Shown here in pieces: positions 6,680 through 11,659 of a DNA stretch of 11,659 bases. The stretch lies in NCBI GenBank assembly GCA_027310505.1, contig DAIDAS010000366.1, forward strand, positions 1-11,659, in the 5' to 3' direction. Source of the DNA: a bacterium (GTDB taxonomy: Bacteria > Pseudomonadota > Gammaproteobacteria > Burkholderiales > Methylophilaceae). A program made the position numbers and the translations under genes. Position 1 is the stretch's first letter. Every line of letters starts with the position of its first letter. Below the pieces are notes generated by a model. The model searched no databases, was not told the origin of the DNA, and saw only the letters and a program-made list of their open reading frames with translations.

Positions 6680-8278
6680 TCAATGGGGATATTTGGCGAT
6701 GATCTTCGCATACTCCTCGCGGTTCCTGAGTAGCAGGGAGTTTACCTCGTCTTCATACACCAGCTTGAAATCACCTCGCGCCAAGAGCAGTTGGCGTAAC
6801 GGCTCGTTACGTTGAATAAGCACATAGTCTATGTTATGGCGGCCAAACAGTTTTTCCCAGTTTTCGCTGCCCCCACTGATTTCTATATATTCCTTCATGA
6901 AAGCGTCGCCATAGATGTCGGCGCGACCGTCGATGAACACCTTTTGGGTTGGGTATAGTCGGTAGATTAGATAGCCGCCGTAATGGTAAGTGTTGAACAT
7001 CCTGCCGCGGATGCCTGCTTGCAGGATAAAATCCACCGCCTTCACTGGTACCTGCGCGTTGGCCTTTTCTGAGTCCTTGGCATGATAGATTGGGTAATAG
7101 AGCAGGAATCCACTAATTAAAACTCCCAACAGCAGCCAGTTGAACAGATACTCCTTGTCGCCTAGGTCATGGTCTTTTCTTATCAGGCGGGCATGCCATG
7201 CGGAACAGCCTCGTAGCCAGCGTTCGGGGATTATTTGTGTCAGCGGATGTTGGGCGAGTGCCGCTGCTGAGAAAGGGATAAGCACGATGGCCGCCAGTGG
7301 AATATGCCGCGAAGCAACGAAACCCATTGCGGTAAAAAACAGCGGCACGGTGAGTTCGGTAATATCTGCTTTTCTTTGCCGGTAAGTCGTGACAATTAAA
7401 AAGGCGAACACAAGTACCAGATAGCCTTGATTCTGTAAGTGATGGAAATTGGGGCTATGCCATTCCGTGATGTAGGTGCTTGATGCCTCCATTCCCATCA
7501 CTTGGAATGGATACAGCCAGAGCCATACGAAATACGGATTGACCAGGCTGGACAGCAGGGTGGCTATGGCGGTCAGGCTCAGCCACCTCAGTCTGCGCCG
7601 CTGTTCTGAATTTCGATGTTCCATGGCAAGAAACTTCAGCCATTCGCAGGCGGCAAACAGTGCCAGTAGAGCCAAGCCGGCTGCATAGCCGCCATGAAAA
7701 TTAACCCAAAGCATCATCAGCGCTGGCAGGGCAAGCAGGCCGCGGTTTTCCCTATAGTACTTAAACCCAATCAGTACCCGCAGAAACGCTGCGAAAAAAA
7801 AGAAAGTCAACATCTGTGGCCGCGGCGAGATGCCGGTAGCGCCAAAAATGAAGAATAACAGCGCGAGACAGAGGGCTGCATAAGGCTTGCCTAGTATCCT
7901 GTTCGCCATCGTGTAGGTGATCACCAGCGTTGTAGTGGCTAAAAAAGCAACCATAAGCTTCACCCCGAATGCCCCTAGCTGCGCGTAAATGCTTGCCAGT
8001 AACAGCTCAAATAGCCACTCATGCAGCACCCATGGGCGCCCGGCAAAGGTGTAAGAGAAAATGTCGCCGGATGGAAGTCTGCCCATCTCAAGCAGGTATT
8101 GACCAGTTTTTTGATGCCAGAAGTAATCTGGATCGGTGAGTGGAATGAATGTCAGTAATGACAGAAACAAGGCAGCAAAGCCGAGGCGCCGTAAATCAAG
8201 CAGCTTAAGTGCGTTTTTCATTATTTTTTGTGTCTTACCAAGCTGCGCTGTTGCATTCACCTCGTTCCGTGCAGACAT
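6680..8278 (-). CDS. Large polytopic membrane protein, GT-C glycosyltransferase-like, function unknown
   Basis: This 532-residue protein has a hydrophobic N-terminal region of roughly ten or more helices and a soluble C-terminal part (424-532). The first external loop carries TDPDYFWHQKTGQYLLE (48-64) and GRPWVLHEWLFE (80-91), acidic motifs positioned as in GT-C transferases, which take sugars from polyprenyl phosphate donors. The C-terminal part has NTYHYGGYLIYRLYP and VFIDGRADIYGD (447-458), then NIDYVLIQR. I recognise this layout from uncharacterised membrane proteins widespread in bacteria but know no assigned reaction. Met20 is an alternative start. The gene begins 3 bases after the GT2 stop with little Shine-Dalgarno, which suggests coupling. 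Fold confidence is moderate; function is inferred. Confidence 0.75.
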   Translation of the reverse strand: MSARNEVNATAQLGKTQKIMKNALKLLDLRRLGFAALFLSLLTFIPLTDPDYFWHQKTGQYLLEMGRLPSGDIFSYTFAGRPWVLHEWLFELLLASIYAQLGAFGVKLMVAFLATTTLVITYTMANRILGKPYAALCLALLFFIFGATGISPRPQMLTFFFFAAFLRVLIGFKYYRENRGLLALPALMMLWVNFHGGYAAGLALLALFAACEWLKFLAMEHRNSEQRRRLRWLSLTAIATLLSSLVNPYFVWLWLYPFQVMGMEASSTYITEWHSPNFHHLQNQGYLVLVFAFLIVTTYRQRKADITELTVPLFFTAMGFVASRHIPLAAIVLIPFSAAALAQHPLTQIIPERWLRGCSAWHARLIRKDHDLGDKEYLFNWLLLGVLISGFLLYYPIYHAKDSEKANAQVPVKAVDFILQAGIRGRMFNTYHYGGYLIYRLYPTQKVFIDGRADIYGDAFMKEYIEISGGSENWEKLFGRHNIDYVLIQRNEPLRQLLLARGDFKLVYEDEVNSLLLRNREEYAKIIAKYPH

Positions 8279-8281
8279 TAC

Positions 8282-9268
8282 TTATCGCTGTTGCTGCACA
8301 AATTTTTGTGCGGGTTCATAGGCGGAGACCAGATACAGCGGCCGCTGTTTCGTTTCGTCGAATATGCGCCCCAGATATTCGCCGATGATACCCAGCGACA
8401 TGAGCTGGATGCCGCCAAGAAACAGAATCACCACCAGCAGTGAAGGGTAGCCGGGAACGGGGTTCCCGTAGAGCAGCGTTTTCACGATCATGTCCAGCCC
8501 GTAAAGCAATGAAGATGAGGCGGTGAGCAGGCCGATGTAGGTGGCCAACTTGAGCGGGAGGGTGGTAAATGAACTGATGCCTTCCAGTGCGAAATTCCAA
8601 AGCTTCCAGTAGTTCCATTTGGAATATCCTGAATGGCGTGGATCTCGCTCGTACGGGATGCCGATCTGCCTATATCCTATCCAGGCGAATAGCCCTTTCA
8701 TGAAGCGGTGGCGTTCGCGCAGCTTGCGGAGGGCGGTGAGCGCACGCCGGCTGAGCAGCCGGAAGTCGCCTGTGTCCGGGGGGATTCCAATGGGGCCGAC
8801 ATGGCGCATGACCCGGTAGAAGCCATATGCGGTTAGTTTTTTAAGCCACGACTCTCCATTGCGTGAGCTGCGCACGGCATAAACAACATCGTAGCCCTCG
8901 CGCCACTTTTCCAGAAATTGTGGGATGAGTTCAGGCGGGTCCTGAAGGTCGGCGTCGATGACCACTACCGCATCGCCATTTGCATAATCCAGCCCGGCTG
9001 TCAGCGCGATTTCCTTGCCGAAGTTGCGGCTTAGATCCACCGATGCTACGCATGGGTCGCCGCGCTGAAATTCCCGGATCATTGCAAGGGTGGCATCGTT
9101 GCTGCCATCATTAACATAGACAATTTCACACTCTATTTGCAGCCCTTGCAGGACGTGGCGCAGCCGTCCATGAAAGTCTCCCAGTACAGCCTCCTCGTTA
9201 TAGGCCGGCACCACTATCGATAGCAGTGGGGTGGGGAAGGCTGGCTTCTGGTGTGGCGAGCTGGTCAT
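8282..9268 (-). CDS. GT2 polyprenyl-phosphate glycosyltransferase (GtrB/DPM-like)
   Basis: This 328-residue GT-A-fold enzyme probably transfers a sugar from a nucleotide donor to undecaprenyl phosphate at the cytoplasmic face. Motifs in order are LSIVVPAYNEE (16-26), VNDGSNDAT (52-60), DADLQDPPE (105-113, containing the metal-binding DAD), PPDTGDFRLLSRRAL (163-177), RERHRFMKGLFAWIGY (184-199) and RHSGYSKW (211-218). Two membrane helices (about 240-262 and 277-300) end the protein, as in GtrB. The sugar cannot be read from sequence. It starts 10 bases after the upstream GT-C gene, with no good ribosome binding site. It should work with the GtrA protein of the same cluster. Confidence 0.93.
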   Translation of the reverse strand: MTSSPHQKPAFPTPLLSIVVPAYNEEAVLGDFHGRLRHVLQGLQIECEIVYVNDGSNDATLAMIREFQRGDPCVASVDLSRNFGKEIALTAGLDYANGDAVVVIDADLQDPPELIPQFLEKWREGYDVVYAVRSSRNGESWLKKLTAYGFYRVMRHVGPIGIPPDTGDFRLLSRRALTALRKLRERHRFMKGLFAWIGYRQIGIPYERDPRHSGYSKWNYWKLWNFALEGISSFTTLPLKLATYIGLLTASSSLLYGLDMIVKTLLYGNPVPGYPSLLVVILFLGGIQLMSLGIIGEYLGRIFDETKQRPLYLVSAYEPAQKFVQQQR

Positions 9269-9278
9269 GGGTGGTGGG

Positions 9279-10898
9279 TCACTGTGTTTTTATGGTGGTC
9301 GTTAACGTCCCAATCTCTGTCGAACCGATAGCGACCTCAGATCGATGATATTGCATACGATCGTCTTGGTCTATACGGGCGGTGGCTGGGAAAATTCTGT
9401 CCAAAGCAGACGCAGGACCCGTCAGAAACTCATCGCCACCGACGTTGACGGTACTCATGTTCTTAGTGTCGAAGTGAGAATTTAAAAATCGGCGATAATC
9501 CTCAGTATTTCTCGCCCAGGGAATGTAGAGTACGAAGCGCTCATATTGACCGACCGGGATGCTGCCAAGTATCTCGGTACGCCTGCCCTGCATGGAGAAT
9601 ACACCAGTGCCGCGGCTAAAGTGGTGCTCGGGATAACTTAGTACCAGATATTCCGGCAAGTCATAACCGATGTGGCGGAAGCCATAGAAATGTGCGTCGA
9701 GCGCCACCACGATGGTTTTCTTCGGTATGGCGACAGCTCGTAGCCCACGCTCTACCCGGGGGAGATCAAGCTCATATTGCGAGATCGCCGCATGGGAAGT
9801 ATATAGCGGTATAAAAAGGAAAATAGCGGTATGGACAGCTATCAGTACCAGTATCAGCAACAAGCGCTTCCTCCCTCCTTCCGCCATGACTGGCAGCGCG
9901 GCGAGTTTGGCGCCCAGTAGCGCAAATAACGGGGTAAATAGGAATAAGGGGTAGCCCAGATTCATCAGCGTGAATACGCCGCCCAAAAAAAACAGCAACC
10001 CTAAGCTCATCCATGTCGCCAGGAATAACGTCGCACCCGGCGGGAGGGTGAGGGGCAGGCCGCGCACGAGCAGCAAAGGGGTCGCTGCGCCGAAACACAA
10101 CCCGATGGCTGTCACCATGAATATCGTATGCCAAAGGGTTAGCAATAGGGTGTGCGAGCCGGAAACGCGTACCCACAAATCATCGAGCGCAGTGAAATAG
10201 GCGGTGTAGCCTCCACTTTCGGTAATCATGGGGAAAAACCAAGCGGCCACAGTGAACGCCCCGATGCCCATTGCCATGAGGGCGTACCGCCAACCAGCCT
10301 GTCGTAATGCAAGCAACAGCAAAGGGGCTAGAAACAGCGCTGTAGATTGACGGATTCCGGCGGCCAAGCCAAAGGCGATGGCAGCGGGGATCACCATTTC
10401 GCGCTTGCCGCAGAAGGCAAGCCAGCACAGATAGCCGATCAGCGCCGTCATTCCGGATTCTACGATATAGACCATCGCGACGGTTCCATGGAACCATGCC
10501 AGCGGCGAAAACACAAACAGCATGCCTGCCCAGCGCGCTGCGGTGCGTCCGAACCAAACTTGCGCAAGCTGGTAGGTCAGTGCCGCAGCGAGGCAACTTG
10601 CCCCGATGCTGATTGCAACCAGTGCATCGTTCGGGTTGGGCAGTATGTGCTGCACCAATTGTGCCAGTTTGACGTAGAGAAAATATCCGGGCGGATGGGG
10701 TTGATGCAACACGGGTGCGAAATGTTGCATGCCGAGCGCGAAATTGACCGAGTCCATCTGGTATAGAGCATGGCTGCGGAATATCCAGCGGCTCGCAATA
10801 ATCAGCAGTAACAGAAGCAGGTGGTCGATCAGGGCGGTGTGTTGCCTGACTGCTGGGCGGAGGAGATGGGCTGTGGGCAAGGTTACATCCACGCGCAT
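9279..10898 (-). CDS. GT-C membrane glycosyltransferase, GT39/PMT-like
   Basis: This 539-residue protein has about eleven or more hydrophobic helices. The first periplasmic loop contains the acidic residue D49 in YQMDSVNFALG and HQPHPPGYFLY (65-75). This matches the D(E) plus H-P-P-x-Y arrangement of dolichyl/undecaprenyl-phosphate-mannose (PMT, ArnT-like) transferases. Other conserved-looking segments are SPLAWFHGTVAMVYIVESG and AGIRQSTALFLAPLLLL. A soluble C-terminal part follows. It probably moves a lipid-linked sugar to a periplasmic acceptor; the acceptor is unknown. It is the first gene of the cluster. No clear Shine-Dalgarno precedes ATG 10898, so the start is less certain than the rest. 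Confidence 0.85.
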   Translation of the reverse strand: MRVDVTLPTAHLLRPAVRQHTALIDHLLLLLLIIASRWIFRSHALYQMDSVNFALGMQHFAPVLHQPHPPGYFLYVKLAQLVQHILPNPNDALVAISIGASCLAAALTYQLAQVWFGRTAARWAGMLFVFSPLAWFHGTVAMVYIVESGMTALIGYLCWLAFCGKREMVIPAAIAFGLAAGIRQSTALFLAPLLLLALRQAGWRYALMAMGIGAFTVAAWFFPMITESGGYTAYFTALDDLWVRVSGSHTLLLTLWHTIFMVTAIGLCFGAATPLLLVRGLPLTLPPGATLFLATWMSLGLLFFLGGVFTLMNLGYPLFLFTPLFALLGAKLAALPVMAEGGRKRLLLILVLIAVHTAIFLFIPLYTSHAAISQYELDLPRVERGLRAVAIPKKTIVVALDAHFYGFRHIGYDLPEYLVLSYPEHHFSRGTGVFSMQGRRTEILGSIPVGQYERFVLYIPWARNTEDYRRFLNSHFDTKNMSTVNVGGDEFLTGPASALDRIFPATARIDQDDRMQYHRSEVAIGSTEIGTLTTTIKTQ

Positions 10899-11391
10899 GG
10901 CAGTGCCATTTCATCAGGGAATCTACGATCCCAATCTCGATTGGTCATTGTATGACTACAAAATGACGAAATCAGAAAACGGAACCCAAGGTAAGCGATC
11001 TGCAATCTCATTATTATTGAATCGACTTTCGAGTGCGACCTTTAATTTTCGTCAGATTGTATAGATGCGTTTAATCGACGGCTATACGTGTTTGCCCTGA
11101 TATTGAGATAGGTGAGTCTTTTATTACTATAGGAGCGTGTCTTGGGTTGGTGTTGCGCTTGAGAATGGCTGACACATAAGTGGGTTGTCCGTATGCCGAT
11201 AGCAAATGATCTAAGAACCGGTGTCGGTTGCGGTGAGGTGTAAATTGTGGTTACATAATTCGCAGGGATCTTTATCGTTCCTGCTGATGTGGCCGGGAAA
11301 TTCAGGGCGCGGTTGGTAACGGTAAAGGTGTCCTGCTGTTAAAGGGGGAATATCCCTCGGATTACTTCATAAAAACGGAAGGGGTTAAATC
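10899..11391. other. Long intergenic region between divergent glycosylation cluster and flp gene
   Basis: No gene is supported in these 493 bases. It must hold promoters for both directions. On the minus strand only an isolated -10-like TACAAT (10947-10952) stands out. On the plus strand there is a better pair listed separately at 11103-11130. A hairpin GCAGGGA (11262-11268)/TTCCTGC (11278-11284) lies in the flp leader without a T-run. AAGGGG (11379-11384) is the flp ribosome binding site, 7 bases before the ATG. Confidence 0.5.
11103..11130 (+). promoter_or_regulatory. Candidate sigma70 promoter upstream of flp
   Basis: TTGAGA (11103-11108) and TACTAT (11125-11130) are 16 bases apart. The predicted start near 11137 would give a leader of about 255 bases. 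Spacing and boxes are acceptable but not strong; I did not find a convincing sigma54 site. Confidence 0.3.
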
Positions 11392-11556
11392 ATGAACAAG
11401 CTGTGGATGGTAATTGGAAATTTCCTGAAGGATGAAGAGGGTGTTACCGCGATTGAATATGCCTTGATTGCAGCGCTGATCGCAGTAGTCATTATTGCTG
11501 CGGTGCGAACGACCGGTAACGGGCATCCGGAAAAAGTTGTGGGTTTAGGGTTTTGA
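11392..11556 (+). CDS. Flp/Fap-type pilin with abnormal C-terminus, probably truncated
   Basis: This 54-residue product begins MNKLWMVIGNFLKDEEG then VTAIEYALIAALIAVVIIAAV. That is the Flp type IVb pilin signature: cleavage by a TadV/CpaA-type prepilin peptidase after G17, Glu at +5 (E22) next to Tyr, and one hydrophobic helix for assembly by the Tad machine. Flp pilins normally continue with a Thr/Asn/Leu-rich helix ending in something like 'F-N-x-I'. Here residues 39-54 (RTTGNGHPEKVVGLGF) look unrelated, and the last third of the gene lies inside a 19-bp repeat (11526-11544). The end may therefore be a junction. AAGGGG seven bases upstream supports the start. No tad genes are in the window. 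Confidence 0.8.
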   Translation: MNKLWMVIGNFLKDEEGVTAIEYALIAALIAVVIIAAVRTTGNGHPEKVVGLGF

Positions 11557-11600
11557 CGTAGCCTAGGTTTTACGTTCACTCTCCGGAAAAAGTTGTGGGT
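11526..11600 (+). repeat. Two 19-bp direct repeats with a small inverted repeat between them
   Basis: tccggaaaaagttgtgggt occurs at 11526-11544 and exactly again at 11582-11600 (56 bases start to start). Between them lies an inverted repeat ACGTA (11556-11560)/TACGT (11571-11575). The first copy forms the 3' part of the flp reading frame. The arrangement resembles subterminal repeats of a mobile-element end, but I cannot assign a family. Confidence 0.85.
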
Positions 11601-11603
11601 GCT

Positions 11604-11647
11604 GCCCCTCTGCACGTTTGACGATTGAGGCATCAAGCCGGAGGGGC
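11604..11647 (+). other. Stem with long loop at the right edge
   Basis: GCCCCTC (11604-11610) is the exact reverse complement of GAGGGGC (11641-11647) across 30 bases. It immediately follows the second 19-bp repeat. It may belong to the same unknown element. The window ends 12 bases later. Confidence 0.4.
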
Positions 11648-11659
11648 GCTCCCTCGCCA

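Noticed and set aside
10180..10914. 244-codon minus-strand open frame overlapping the GT39-like gene
   Set aside because: It is another frame of the same strand within the GT-C gene and lacks hydrophobic segments or motifs.
11136..11156. Sigma54-like promoter (GG...TTGC) upstream of flp
   Set aside because: The GG and GC dinucleotides are not 12 bases apart in register, so it fails the strict spacing of that promoter type.
1..11659. CRISPR array, complete insertion sequence or integrase
   Set aside because: I saw no regularly spaced repeats, transposase or recombinase frame on either strand; only the 19-bp repeat pair at the right edge hints at an element.

Overview
The window looks like a chromosomal segment of a betaproteobacterium (Gallionellaceae/Nitrosomonadales-like is my guess). 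The main reasons are the gene order tpiA - secG - tRNA-Leu(GAG), which is typical of Betaproteobacteria, the generally GC-rich coding style, and the protein types present. Several gene blocks of different origin appear to have been stitched together around that housekeeping core.

Left block (1-892, minus strand): a nearly complete shell-protein gene of a Family 2A encapsulin (SrpI/MMP-I type). It runs off the left edge about ten residues before its expected end. In this family the usual cargo is a cysteine desulfurase encoded next to the shell gene, so the cargo gene would be expected outside the window to the left. The leader (893-1080) has a bulged hairpin and an AT-rich repeat cluster. Middle-left block (1154-2492, plus strand): a probable C-terminal scrap of a YncE-like beta-propeller, a secreted outer-membrane beta-barrel of the MetA-pathway/transporter type, and a DUF3147 inner-membrane protein. 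A probable 3' scrap of recJ follows.

Core block (2632-5001, plus strand): a TraB/GumN-family exported protein whose signal-peptide frame is separated from its domain frame by an 11-C homopolymer, then tpiA with a clean sigma70-type promoter, secG, tRNA-Leu(GAG) and a strong intrinsic terminator. The nuo (complex I) genes that commonly follow this tRNA in Betaproteobacteria are absent. An AT-rich, gene-poor stretch (5002-5477) comes next.

Right block (5478-10898, minus strand): five tightly packed genes transcribed right to left. They encode a GT-C/GT39-like membrane glycosyltransferase, a GtrB/DPM-type GT2 polyprenyl-phosphate glycosyltransferase, a second GT-C-like polytopic protein, a class I SAM methyltransferase and a GtrA flippase-like protein. 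Together these suggest a lipid-linked sugar pathway: the GT2 loads a sugar on undecaprenyl phosphate, GtrA helps it across the membrane, and the GT-C proteins transfer it on the periplasmic side. A non-coding region (10899-11391) follows, then a short Flp-type pilin gene on the plus strand. Its C-terminal tail is abnormal and runs into a 19-bp direct repeat, suggesting a rearrangement or mobile-element boundary at the right edge.
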